DNA from: Candidatus Rokuibacteriota bacterium
GTDB lineage: Bacteria; Methylomirabilota; Methylomirabilia; Rokubacteriales; CSP1-6
Reading direction: 5' to 3'
NCBI GenBank assembly: GCA_003221515.1
Contig: QHSI01000029.1
Location: 1-32,211 of the forward strand
DNA: 32,211 nt
Shown in pieces: positions 7,504 through 15,543 of the stretch. Both the position numbers and the translations under genes were made by a program. Numbering within the stretch: position 1 is the first letter of the stretch; each line of letters opens with the position of its first letter. A model generated the notes under the pieces. It was given only the letters and a program-made list of their open reading frames with translations, was not told the DNA's origin and made no database searches.

Positions 7504-8091
7504 GTGCGCGGTCTCGAGCAGATCCCGTGGCTCTACGACGCGCTCTGCGCCCTGATCGAGCGCAGCGGGCTCGGCCCCTGGCGGCGATCGCTCGCCGACG
7601 GCGCGCGCGGGCGCACGCTCGACCTTGGGTGCGGCACCGGTCGCGGCCTGGCGCTCTACGATCCGGCGGTGCGCGCGATCGGGCTCGACCCCGCCTTCGG
7701 CTCGCTCGTTCGCGCCCGGCGCCGCGCGCGGCGAGTGCCGCTGGTGTGCGCCAGCGCGGAGGCGCTCCCGTTCCGGGCCGGCGTCTTCGACACCGTGGTG
7801 TCGAGCCTCGTCTTCTGCAGCGTGCCCGACCCCGCGCGCGGGTTGGCCGAGGTCAGGCGCGTGCTCCATCCGAACGGACGGCTCCGCATGCTCGAGCACG
7901 TTCGATCCCAGCGACGATGGAAGGCCGCGTTCCAGGACCGGGTCCAACCGCTGTGGACGCGCGTGAGCGGGGGCTGCCGCCCGAACCGCGAGACGGAGCA
8001 CACCGTGGAGCGGGCGGGCTTCGCGATCGAGAGCCACGAGCGGCGCGCCCAGGCCGACCTGCGGCTCTTCTCGGCGCGGCCCCTCCGCTAG
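7504..8091 (+). CDS. Class I SAM-dependent methyltransferase
   Basis: The 195-residue protein has the methyltransferase-11 layout. Motif I is LDLGCGTGRG (39-48). An acidic residue in GLDPAFGSL binds the SAM ribose, motif II is ASAEALPF, and the motif IV region is FDTVVSSLVFCSVPDP. The C-terminal pattern W…SGGCRPNRETEHTVERAGF resembles the METTL7/phospholipid N-methyltransferase-like branch, but the substrate is unknown. The GTG start at 7504 is 3 bases after the FIST gene stop, with GAGGGG over the junction acting as the likely ribosome-binding site. It converges with the Ehr operon; the 30 bases between the stops hold no obvious terminator. Confidence 0.88.
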   Translation: MRGLEQIPWLYDALCALIERSGLGPWRRSLADGARGRTLDLGCGTGRGLALYDPAVRAIGLDPAFGSLVRARRRARRVPLVCASAEALPFRAGVFDTVVSSLVFCSVPDPARGLAEVRRVLHPNGRLRMLEHVRSQRRWKAAFQDRVQPLWTRVSGGCRPNRETEHTVERAGFAIESHERRAQADLRLFSARPLR

Positions 8092-8121
8092 CCTCGCCGA
8101 GCGTGCCCGCCGCGCGGTCTC

Positions 8122-9708
8122 TCACAGGTCGTTGCCGGAGTACGAGAGGTTGAACGATTTGTTGCAGAGCGGAAAGTCCGGGACGATGTTCTTCAGCACC
8201 GCATATTCGAGCGCCGGCCAGTTCCGGAACGACGGATCGACGATCTTCACGCGCCGGAGCGACGCCGGCCCGTCGGCCAGCACCCAGTGCCAGACGGGGC
8301 CCCGCCACGCCTCGACGAGACCGAAGCCCTGCGCGCCGGCCGTCATCGCGGGCAGCGGGACGCGCGTGGGCCCGGCGGGATCGCGGTCGGCCGCGGCCCG
8401 GATCAGCCGCGTGGCCTCGCGCGCCTCGTCCAGGCGCACCATGGTCCGCGCCCACACGTCGCCTTCCGCGTAGACCGGCGCGCGCACCTCGAGCTCGGCG
8501 TACGCCGCGAACGGGGCATCGCGCCGCGCGTCCGCGTCGATGCCGCTCGCGCGCCCGACGAGCCCGACGACCTGCATCCCCCTCGCGATCGGCGTCGTGA
8601 GCCGCCCGGTGCCCTGGAGTCGCTCGAGCACCGTCGTGTTGGCGAGGCACACGCCCACGATCTCGACGAATTCGGTGACCAGGCGCTCGACCGTCTTCGC
8701 GACGTCCTTCAGCGCCGGGGCGCCGACGGCTTCCGCGACCCCGCCCGGCACGACGGCGCCGCGGAGGAGACGGTGGGTGGTGAGCCGCGCGTTCAATCTG
8801 AGCAGCTCCTCACGGAGCCGGAAGCAATGCGCGTGGCCGAAGGCGAAGCCGGTGTCGTTGATGATCATGCCCACGTCGCCGACGTGGTTGTAGAGGCGCT
8901 CGAGCTCCAGGAGCACGACGCGCAGCCACGCCCCGCGGGCGGGAACGGCGCAGCCGGTGAGCGCCTCGAGGGCCTGGCAGTAGGCGAGCGCGTGGCCGAC
9001 GGCCGTGTCGCCGGAGACGCGCTCGGCGAGCGCCGGCGTCCGCTCGAACGGAAGCGTCTCGAAGAGCTTTTCGGTGCCCTTGTGGACGAAGCCGAGTCGG
9101 GTTTCGAGGTTGACGATCGTCTCGCCCTCGACGCTGAATCGGAAGTGACCGGGCTCGATGATGCCGGCGTGGACGGGCCCCACGGTGATCTCGTAGATGC
9201 CCTCGCCTTCGACGCGGCGGAACGGGAACGCCTCACCCGCGTCGACGAAGTCGGTGCGCGCGGTCACGTCGCGACGCAGCGGGTGGTAGTCCGCCGGCCA
9301 GAACTGATGGAGGGCGAGACGGCGGAGATCGGGGTGGCCGAGGGGAACCAGGCCGAGCAGGTCGTGGATCTCGCGCTCGAACCGGCTCGCGGCGAACGAG
9401 CGCGTGGCCAGCGACGGGAACGACGCGGTCGACGCGGGCACCGACACGCGGACGACGACGGCGGGCCTCAGTCGCGCGGGCGCGAACACGTAGACGAGCG
9501 TGAAGTCACCATAGTCGGATCGCGTGTCGGTCGCCGCGAGGAACTGGCAGTGAGCGCCGAGCTCGGCCAGGCGATCGGCGAACGCCGGGATCCCCGCGCT
9601 GGACAGCCGGCACGCGATCGCCCCGGGCAACGACGGCGTCACCAGCGTCGCGCCCGCCTCGAGCGCGGCCCGCTCGAACGATTCGGACGTACTCGGCGCC
9701 GGGGGCAT
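8122..9708 (-). CDS. HyfG/HycE-like large subunit without NiFe-ligand cysteines (Ehr complex)
   Basis: The 528-residue protein is a fusion of a NuoC-like domain (about 1-160, including FEREIHDLLGL) and a NuoD/hydrogenase-large-subunit domain (about 165-528). The segment VGPVHAGIIEPGHFRF is typical of HycE/HyfG rather than of complex I NuoD. In NiFe hydrogenases the metal is held by RxCGxC and DPCxxC motifs. Here these read R230-VSGDT and D491-PSFRN, so the cysteines are replaced by Ser232, Thr235, Ser493 and Asn496. It therefore cannot bind a classical NiFe centre. Loss of these ligands defines the Ehr complexes, which sit between group 4 hydrogenases and complex I. It is the last gene of the operon, 1 base after the HyfF-like stop. 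The start ATG is at 9706-9708. Confidence 0.88.
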   Translation of the reverse strand: MPPAPSTSESFERAALEAGATLVTPSLPGAIACRLSSAGIPAFADRLAELGAHCQFLAATDTRSDYGDFTLVYVFAPARLRPAVVVRVSVPASTASFPSLATRSFAASRFEREIHDLLGLVPLGHPDLRRLALHQFWPADYHPLRRDVTARTDFVDAGEAFPFRRVEGEGIYEITVGPVHAGIIEPGHFRFSVEGETIVNLETRLGFVHKGTEKLFETLPFERTPALAERVSGDTAVGHALAYCQALEALTGCAVPARGAWLRVVLLELERLYNHVGDVGMIINDTGFAFGHAHCFRLREELLRLNARLTTHRLLRGAVVPGGVAEAVGAPALKDVAKTVERLVTEFVEIVGVCLANTTVLERLQGTGRLTTPIARGMQVVGLVGRASGIDADARRDAPFAAYAELEVRAPVYAEGDVWARTMVRLDEAREATRLIRAAADRDPAGPTRVPLPAMTAGAQGFGLVEAWRGPVWHWVLADGPASLRRVKIVDPSFRNWPALEYAVLKNIVPDFPLCNKSFNLSYSGNDL

Positions 9709-9709
9709 G

Positions 9710-11146
9710 TCAGCGCGCCACGATCGCCGCGACCCGGTCGAGCGTGGCCGCGAGCCCGGGCGGCCACGCGAGCCCGGTGAGCAGGAGCAGCGCGAGCGCA
9801 CCCGCCAGAGGAATCGCGCGAGGCCAGCCGCCGGCCTCCACGACGGGGTGCCGCGATGATGGCGCGCCGTAGAGGATCGCGTGCGTCGTGCGCAGGAGGC
9901 CCGCGAACGCTATCACGAACAAGATCAGCCCGACGGCCGCGATGAAGGGGAAGCCCTGCGTGAAGCCGGCGGCGAAGATCATGACCTCGCTGACGAAGAG
10001 GCCGAAGGGCGGCAGGCCGAGGAGCGCCAGCATCGCCGCGAGGAAGCCTCCGCCGGTGAACGGCATGGGCCCCATCAGACCGCTCACCGCCGAAATCTCG
10101 GTCGAGCCGTAGGCCTTGCGGATCCGCCCGGACAGGACGAACAGGACCGACTTGGCCAGGGCGTGGTTCGCGATGTGGAGCAGGGCACCGGCGGTGCCCC
10201 AGACGCCGCCGAAGCCGAGCCCCAGGCAGACGAGCCCGATGTGCTCGACGCTCGAGTACGCGAGTGTGCGCTTGTAGTTCGTCGACGTCCACAGGAACGC
10301 GGCCGCGACGGCGATCGACACGAGTCCGAGCGCCAGCAGGATGCGCCGGGCGAACTCCGGCCCCGCCGCGAGATCGACGACCGGCTTGAAGCGGAGGACC
10401 GCGTAGACGCCCACGCTCAGCAACACGCCCGACATGAGCGCGCTCACGGGCGCCGGCGCCTCGCTGTGGGCGTCGGGGAGCCAGGTGTGCATCGGCGCGA
10501 GCCCGGCCTTGGTGCCGTAGCCCACGACGAGGAAGACGAACGCCAGCTCGATGACCCGCGGCGCCAGCCCCGGCGCCAGCCGCACGACCGTCGTCCAGCG
10601 CAGCGCGTGGGCCTCGTCGCCGAACTGCTGGATCCCGGCGAAGTACACGAGGACGGTGCCCAGGAACGCGACGGCGATGCCGACCGAGCAGATCAGCAGG
10701 TACTTGTACGAGGCCTCGAGCGAGGACCGGGTGCGCTCGAAGTTCACGAGAAAGACCGAGGCGAGCGTGGTGCCCTCGATCGCGACCCACATGAGTCCGA
10801 CGTCGTCGGTGGAGACGGCCAGCAGCATCGTGAAGACGAAGAGGTGGAAGAGCGGATAGAAGCGGCCCGGCGCGTCGGGGCGGAGGTACGCCGGCGCCTC
10901 GGTGGCGGCGAGCGCCGCGACGACGCCGATGAGGGCGATCATCCAGGCGGAGAGCGCGTCGGCGCGGAGGAGGCCATCGACGGCGGCCAGCGGCCCGCCG
11001 CGGTTCACCTGGACGGCGACGCCGAGGGCCGCGGCCAGCGTGAACGCACTGGTGAGGCCGTGGAGGACCGTGGCCCGCGAGCCCGAAGCGCGCCAGAGAA
11101 CCAGCGCCCCCACGAGCGGAACGGCGAGGAGGACGATGAGCGTCAT
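9710..11146 (-). CDS. HyfF-like antiporter-type membrane subunit (NuoN/NuoL family)
   Basis: The 478-residue polytopic protein belongs to the proton-translocating antiporter-like family. It shows the key Glu124 in WVAIEGTTLAS, Lys213 in YGTKAGLAPMHTWLPDAHSE and the HANHALAKSVLF helix. The HyfF assignment rests on the MHTWLPDAHSEAPAPVSALM segment. At the position where the HyfB paralogue in this operon has Lys219, this protein has Ser244 (GVLLSVGVY), as is common for HyfF-type subunits. Its ATG (11144-11146) overlaps the stop of the HyfE-like gene by the four bases ATGA. It would form part of the ion-pumping arm of the Ehr complex in the inner membrane. Confidence 0.9.
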   Translation of the reverse strand: MTLIVLLAVPLVGALVLWRASGSRATVLHGLTSAFTLAAALGVAVQVNRGGPLAAVDGLLRADALSAWMIALIGVVAALAATEAPAYLRPDAPGRFYPLFHLFVFTMLLAVSTDDVGLMWVAIEGTTLASVFLVNFERTRSSLEASYKYLLICSVGIAVAFLGTVLVYFAGIQQFGDEAHALRWTTVVRLAPGLAPRVIELAFVFLVVGYGTKAGLAPMHTWLPDAHSEAPAPVSALMSGVLLSVGVYAVLRFKPVVDLAAGPEFARRILLALGLVSIAVAAAFLWTSTNYKRTLAYSSVEHIGLVCLGLGFGGVWGTAGALLHIANHALAKSVLFVLSGRIRKAYGSTEISAVSGLMGPMPFTGGGFLAAMLALLGLPPFGLFVSEVMIFAAGFTQGFPFIAAVGLILFVIAFAGLLRTTHAILYGAPSSRHPVVEAGGWPRAIPLAGALALLLLTGLAWPPGLAATLDRVAAIVAR

Positions 11147-11784
11147 CCGCGCAGCTCCCGCAGCCGGTCTACCTCGATCGAGTCGTGCTCGCGGCGCACC
11201 TCGACGACGACCGCCTCCATGATCAGGACGATCACGAGCACGTCGAGGAACACGCCGGCCTCGACGATGCCGGGCAAGCCGTAGGTGGCGAGGATCGCCA
11301 GGCCGAAGATCCCGTTCTCGAAGACGAGGAAGCCGAGGATGTGCCCGAGCGCGTCGCGTCCGGTGACGCACAAGAAGAGCCCGATGAGCGCGATCGCGAA
11401 CGCCAGCGGGATCGCGCCCTCGGTCGGCAGCTCGGCCGCCGCCGTGACCGGCAGCATGATCACGTAGGCGACGACGACGAGGGCGCCGGCGACGAGGACG
11501 GACATCCCCGACGACCGGCCGGGCGCGATCGGGCGCACCGGCGCGCCAGCGCCGATGCGCGAGAGCACGCGGGGGATCACCCACGCCTTGACCACGACGA
11601 CGACCGCGGCGACGAGGAGCAGCGCGCGCCGGTGGGCGAACAGGCCGACGGCGCTCGCCAGCGCGGCCAGCAGCAGCGATTGCGCGACGAAGAGCCGCCG
11701 CCGGGCCGGCCAGCTCTGCCGCCAGACGATCAGCAGCGTGACGACCAGGCCGAAGAACGCGAGGAGGTTCGAGACCGTCGTCAT
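11143..11784 (-). CDS. HyfE-like membrane subunit (NuoK-related)
   Basis: The 213-residue hydrophobic protein is close in length to E. coli HyfE. The C-terminal half contains the NuoK-like helices, including VTGRDALGHILGFLVFENG with its buried glutamate, followed by FLDVLVIVLIMEAVVVEVRR. NuoK-type subunits carry conserved acidic residues used in proton transfer. The ATG at 11782-11784 shares one base with the TGA of the HyfC-like gene (TGATG), and its own stop overlaps the HyfF-like start, so translation is likely coupled through the whole set. Confidence 0.88.
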   Translation of the reverse strand: MTTVSNLLAFFGLVVTLLIVWRQSWPARRRLFVAQSLLLAALASAVGLFAHRRALLLVAAVVVVVKAWVIPRVLSRIGAGAPVRPIAPGRSSGMSVLVAGALVVVAYVIMLPVTAAAELPTEGAIPLAFAIALIGLFLCVTGRDALGHILGFLVFENGIFGLAILATYGLPGIVEAGVFLDVLVIVLIMEAVVVEVRREHDSIEVDRLRELRG

Positions 11785-12725
11785 CAGACCAGGACCACCG
11801 CCATGACCGAGAGAATCGCCAGCGCGAACGAACCGGCCAGTAGCTCGGGGACGCGGAAGAGGCGCAGCTTCGCGACGGTCGTCTCCAGCACCGCGAGCGC
11901 GATCACGAGCAGCACGAGCTTGCCGGCCAGCACCAGGACGCCGAGCGGGATCGCCGCCGGGCCCGTCAGGCCACCGGCGCCCCACGGGAAGAAGAGGTTC
12001 GCCAGCAGCGTCATGAACAGGCAGAGCTTCATGGCGCTCGCCCACTCGACGAGCGCCAGGTAGCGGCCCGAATACTCCAGCACCATCGCCTCGTGGATCA
12101 TCGTCAACTCGAGGTGCGTCGCCGGATTGTCGACCGGTAGGCGGCCGGTCTCGGCGAGCATGACGATGAAGAACGCGGCGAATGCCAGCAGGTGGGCCGG
12201 ATTCGCCGCCAGCAGGGGCTCGCGGGAGAATCGCTCCACCACTCGGGCGAGGTCGATCGTCTCGGCGCGCATCGCGAGCGCAAAGACCGCAACGATGATC
12301 GTCGGCTCGGCCAGCGCGGCGACCGCGACTTCACGGCTCGACCCCATCCCGCCGAAGGCGCTGCCCGCGTCGAGGCCGGCCAGCGCCAGGAAGAAGGTCC
12401 CGAGCAGGAAGAGGTACATCAACAAGATCACGTCGCCGGGGAAGGCCAGCGGCGGGCGGGCCAGGAATACCGGCACGATGAGCGAGGCCACCAGCATCGT
12501 CGCGGCCAGGACGTAGGGCGTGGCGCGGAAGATCCACGAGGTCGTCGTCGAGACGACGACCTCCTTCGCGAGGAGCTTGCGGAGGTCCGCGTAGGGTTGC
12601 CACGGACTGGGGCCGCGCCGTCCCACGAGCCGCGCCTTGAGGGTGCGCAGCACCCCGACCAGCAGCGGCGCGCCTGCGCCGACCACGATCACCTGCGCGA
12701 CAGCCACCGCGATGGCCGCGATCAC
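11784..12725 (-). CDS. HyfC-like membrane subunit (NuoH family)
   Basis: The 313-residue membrane protein matches the NuoH/HycD/HyfC family. It has RRGPSPWQPYADLRKLLAKE after the first helix, then FGGMGSSRE, the charged loop AETGRLPVDNP (191-201) and THLELTMIHEAMVLEYSG. In complex I this subunit couples the redox arm to the ion-pumping arm, and the Glu/Arg-rich loops are retained here. Translation starts at GTG (12723-12725), which overlaps the HyfB-like stop as GTGA. The conserved N-terminus begins right at this GTG, which supports it over longer readings of the frame. Confidence 0.9.
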   Translation of the reverse strand: MIAAIAVAVAQVIVVGAGAPLLVGVLRTLKARLVGRRGPSPWQPYADLRKLLAKEVVVSTTTSWIFRATPYVLAATMLVASLIVPVFLARPPLAFPGDVILLMYLFLLGTFFLALAGLDAGSAFGGMGSSREVAVAALAEPTIIVAVFALAMRAETIDLARVVERFSREPLLAANPAHLLAFAAFFIVMLAETGRLPVDNPATHLELTMIHEAMVLEYSGRYLALVEWASAMKLCLFMTLLANLFFPWGAGGLTGPAAIPLGVLVLAGKLVLLVIALAVLETTVAKLRLFRVPELLAGSFALAILSVMAVVLV

Positions 12726-14632
12726 GCGAGCACCAGCATGATGAGCAGGACGGCCAGGATGTACGCGAGGTAGAGGTTCGCGCTGCCGGACTGGATCGCC
12801 CGGGCGGCGCGCGCGACCCCGCTCAGCCCGTCCAGCACCGGGCGGTAGAGCCAGTCGTCGAAGATCGAGCGTGTCGGGTTCTCGTACTCGATGCGCTCGA
12901 CGAAGAAGCGCGACTCCGGATGGAAGTCGATGTCGAGCTTCTTGGTGGGCCGATAGAGGAAGTCGAAGACCCGCTTGAAGGGGTTCGCGAACGCGGTCGC
13001 GGTGTATTCCATCCGCGCCGTCTGGCCGATCCGGCCGCAGCCCCACGTCTCGTAGGCGCGGCGGCGGCGCGAGGCGCCGGCCACCCGGAGTCCGAGCGGC
13101 AACGCGACCAGCGCCACGCCGAGGGCGGCGGCGATCGCGAGCGCCGAGCCGGTCGCGAATCCGTCCGACACCCGGAGCGTCAGCCAGTCGCCGAAGGCGA
13201 CGGGCGTCGTGTTGCCCAGCAGCGCGCCGGCGACCGTGGCGAGCGCCGGCACCACCCACGTGGGGCCGAGGCCGAGGGCGACGCACGTGACGGCCAGCAA
13301 GACCATGGCGATCCGCATCGACGGCGGCGCCTCGTGGGCGCGCGCGGCCGCCTCGCTCCGCGGCAGCGCGAGGAAGGTGATGCCGAATGCCTTGACGAAG
13401 CACGCCATCGCGAGGCCGCCCGTCAGCGCGAGCCCCGCGATCCCGAGCGCGAACGCCAGGCTCAGCGACGGCCGGGCGAGGTGGGTGTTCTGGAGCAGGG
13501 CCAGGAACGTGAGCCACTCGCTCACGAAGCCGTTGAGCGGCGGGAGCGCGGAGATCGCCGCCGAGCCCACCAGAAAGCACGCGGCGGTCCACGGCATCCG
13601 CTTGATGAGGCCGCCCATCTCCTCGATGTTGCGGGTGCCGGTGGCGTGGACGACGGCGCCGGCGCCGAGGAACAGCAGTGCCTTGAAGGCGGCGTGGTTG
13701 AGGGTGTGGTAGAGCGCCGCGACGACGCCGAGCAGCGCGAGCGCCTCGAGCCCGGCGCCCTGGTAGAGCAGCCCGGCGCCGATGCCGATCAGGATGATCC
13801 CGATGTTCTCGATGCTGTGGAAGGCGAGAAGCTTCTTGAGATCGTGCTCGACCAGCGCGTAGAGCACGCCGATCACGGACGAGACGGCGCCGACGATCAG
13901 GACGGCGACGCCCCACCACGGGGGCCCGGCGCCGAGCCAGTCGAAGCTCGCCCGCAGCAGGCCGTACACGCCCAGCTTGATCATCACGCCGGACATGAGC
14001 GCCGAAACGTGGCTCGGTGCGGCCGGGTGAGCGAGCGGGAGCCACACGTGCAGCGGAATGACGCCGGCCTTTCCGGCGAAGCCGAGGGCCAACAGCACGA
14101 AGGCCACGCTGCGCGCGCCACCGCCGAGACCGGGCGCGGCCGCGCGCCAGTCCGCGAACTCTGAACTTCCGGTCCAGGCGCCGAGCAGCATCATGCCGGC
14201 GAGCAGGCACGCGAGCCCGGCGTGGGTCATGACCGCGTAGACCCAGCCGGCCCGGAGCGACTCGCGCGATTCGCGCTCGTGCAGCACCAGCAGATAGGAG
14301 GCGAGCGACATCAGCTCCCACGCGATCGCGAACGTCATCATGTTCGCGGCCAGCGGCACCAGGCACATCGAGACGACGAAGACCAGGTACGCGCCCAGAC
14401 CGCGCCGCGCGCCGCCCGCGGAGCCGATCGCGTACACCGACGCGGGCGCGACACCGACGGCGATGACCAGCAGGAAGAATCCGGCGAGCGGGTCGAGGGT
14501 CAGCTGGAGGCCGCCCAGCGGGACGAGCCATCCGACCCGGAGCGTGAAGGCGCCGCCGAACATGCCGTGGAGGCCGAGCGCGGCGGCGCCGACCGCGACG
14601 AGCGCGGCGAGTCCGTACGCGAGGCGCGCCAT
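12722..14632 (-). CDS. HyfB-like antiporter-type membrane subunit (NuoL/NuoM family)
   Basis: The 636-residue protein has about fourteen helices and a cytoplasmic tail. Proton-path residues are conserved: Glu106 (FAIAWELMSLASYLLVLHE), Lys188 (GFAGKAGVIPLHVWLPLAHP) and Lys219 (LMSGVMIKLGVYGL). The C-terminal tail, beginning ETWGCGRIGQTARMEYTATA and containing FANPFKRVFDFLY, is characteristic of hydrogenase-4 component B. I placed the start at the ATG 14630-14632 (MARLAYGLAAL), which overlaps the TGA of the NuoB-like gene by one base; the frame is open further upstream but that would give a non-family extension across the NuoB-like gene. With the HyfF-like protein it would provide two ion-channel subunits. 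Confidence 0.9.
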   Translation of the reverse strand: MARLAYGLAALVAVGAAALGLHGMFGGAFTLRVGWLVPLGGLQLTLDPLAGFFLLVIAVGVAPASVYAIGSAGGARRGLGAYLVFVVSMCLVPLAANMMTFAIAWELMSLASYLLVLHERESRESLRAGWVYAVMTHAGLACLLAGMMLLGAWTGSSEFADWRAAAPGLGGGARSVAFVLLALGFAGKAGVIPLHVWLPLAHPAAPSHVSALMSGVMIKLGVYGLLRASFDWLGAGPPWWGVAVLIVGAVSSVIGVLYALVEHDLKKLLAFHSIENIGIILIGIGAGLLYQGAGLEALALLGVVAALYHTLNHAAFKALLFLGAGAVVHATGTRNIEEMGGLIKRMPWTAACFLVGSAAISALPPLNGFVSEWLTFLALLQNTHLARPSLSLAFALGIAGLALTGGLAMACFVKAFGITFLALPRSEAAARAHEAPPSMRIAMVLLAVTCVALGLGPTWVVPALATVAGALLGNTTPVAFGDWLTLRVSDGFATGSALAIAAALGVALVALPLGLRVAGASRRRRAYETWGCGRIGQTARMEYTATAFANPFKRVFDFLYRPTKKLDIDFHPESRFFVERIEYENPTRSIFDDWLYRPVLDGLSGVARAARAIQSGSANLYLAYILAVLLIMLVLA

Positions 14633-15141
14633 CAGCGCCGGCGCCTGATCGCGTCGAGCAGACCGGCCAGCAACGCCGCCGGGGACGGCGGACACCCCGG
14701 GATGACGGCGTCCACCGGGATCACGTCAGCCACGCCGCCGGCGACCGCATAGGAGCCGCGGAACAACCCGCCGTCACGCCCACAATCGCCGACGGCGATG
14801 ACGAGCTTCGGATCGGGCGTCGCCTCCCACGTGCGCCGCAGCGGCTCGGCCATGTTGCGCGTCACCGGCCCGGTCACCAGCAGACAGTCGGCGTGGCGCG
14901 GCGAGGCGACGAAGTGGAGACCGAATCGCTCGAGGTCGTAGTGCGGGCCGGTGAGCCCACTGATCTCGATCTCGCAGCAGTTGGGGGAGCCCGCGTCGAC
15001 CTGGCGGATGTGGAGCGACCGACCGAAGGCGCGCGTGATCTCGGCGGCGAGCCGCTCGCCGACGCGCTCGAGGTCGGACACGCGCGCCGGGGGCTCGGTC
15101 ACGATGCCGGTGCGCAGCGCGGTCCACAGTTGGCGGAGCAT
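14632..15141 (-). CDS. NuoB/HyfI-like iron-sulfur subunit of the Ehr complex
   Basis: The 169-residue protein matches the NuoB/small-hydrogenase family that carries the N2-type [4Fe-4S] cluster. All four ligands are visible: Cys55-Cys56 (SPNCCEIEI), Cys120 (VIAVGDCGRDGG) and Cys150 (VIPGCPPSP), with spacing like HycG/HyfI. It therefore still has its terminal iron-sulfur cluster although the partner large subunit has lost the NiFe site. In complex I this cluster gives electrons to quinone; what it reduces or oxidises here is unknown. It starts 3 bases after the ArsR-type regulator gene. Confidence 0.9.
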   Translation of the reverse strand: MLRQLWTALRTGIVTEPPARVSDLERVGERLAAEITRAFGRSLHIRQVDAGSPNCCEIEISGLTGPHYDLERFGLHFVASPRHADCLLVTGPVTRNMAEPLRRTWEATPDPKLVIAVGDCGRDGGLFRGSYAVAGGVADVIPVDAVIPGCPPSPAALLAGLLDAIRRRR

Positions 15142-15144
15142 CGG

Positions 15145-15507
15145 TCAGCGCCGCGTCGACCGACGCGCTTCCTGGCGGAGCGCGCGAAGCATCGTCTGGG
15201 TCCCGGCCAGCTGGGTGTTGAAGATCTGTCGCGCGACGTCGAGGAGCTCGCCGACCAGCACGTCGCGCATCGCGTAGCGGACCGTGGTCCCCTCTTTGCG
15301 GGCGGTGACCACGTGCTTGGCGCGCAGGACAGCCAGCTGCTGCGACACGGTCGACTGGTCGAGCTCGAGGCGGGCCTGGAGCTCCTGCACGCTGCGCTCG
15401 CCGGCCCGGAGGATCTCGAGGATCCGGATACGGATGGGGTGCGCCAGCGCCTTGAAGAACTCCGCCTTGAAGGACGGGAGATCGGGGGGCGGCGGCGGCG
15501 CGCTCAT
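15145..15507 (-). CDS. ArsR-family winged-helix regulator heading the Ehr operon
   Basis: The 120-residue protein has the ArsR/SmtB winged-helix fold: HPIRIRILEIL (23-33), recognition region LDQSTVSQQLAVLR (49-62) and beta-wing TARKEGTTVRYAM (68-80). It contains no cysteine, so it cannot use the CxC or other cysteine metal sites of classical ArsR/CadC/SmtB sensors. Such cysteine-free members may respond to redox, sulfide or metabolite cues through other residues, which is not resolvable here. Its stop is 3 bases from the NuoB-like start, so it is probably co-transcribed with and controls the Ehr operon. Promoter and inverted repeat lie immediately upstream, and the ATG is probably at or next to the transcript start. 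Confidence 0.88.
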   Translation of the reverse strand: MSAPPPPPDLPSFKAEFFKALAHPIRIRILEILRAGERSVQELQARLELDQSTVSQQLAVLRAKHVVTARKEGTTVRYAMRDVLVGELLDVARQIFNTQLAGTQTMLRALRQEARRSTRR

Positions 15508-15514
15508 GAGAATT

Positions 15515-15543
15515 CTTATATCAAAGTATTGTTATATAGCCAA
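15515..15543 (-). promoter_or_regulatory. Promoter of the arsR-Ehr operon
   Basis: On the minus strand, -35 TTGGCT (15538-15543) and -10 TATAAG (15515-15520) are separated by exactly 17 bases. The -10 ends 7 bases before the ATG at 15507, so the transcript would start at or beside the start codon. The -35 overlaps the last codons of the upstream glycosyltransferase gene. The region is strikingly AT-rich against about 70% GC around it. Confidence 0.6.
15517..15538. promoter_or_regulatory. Candidate ArsR operator (inverted repeat between -35 and -10)
   Basis: TATATCAA at the left end and TTGTTATATA at the right end form an imperfect inverted repeat of 22 bases. It fills the spacer of the promoter and overlaps both hexamers. 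ArsR-type repressors typically bind such AT-rich dyads and block polymerase, so autoregulation is likely. This is an inference from position. Confidence 0.5.

Noticed and set aside
6256-8037. 593-residue open frame on the minus strand opposite the FIST and methyltransferase genes
   Set aside because: It is an arginine/alanine/glutamate-rich shadow of two clear genes, with no domain pattern, as expected in about 70% GC DNA. The same applies to 949-2013 plus, 3008-4366 plus, 9881-11284 plus, 12920-14164 plus, 14893-16680 plus, 20137-21990 minus, 28429-29622 minus and 29774-31546 minus.
8122-15141. A functional NiFe hydrogenase 4 or formate hydrogenlyase
   Set aside because: The large subunit has no CxxC ligand pair at either end, and no formate dehydrogenase or hyp maturation genes are present, so hydrogen chemistry at a NiFe site is not supported.
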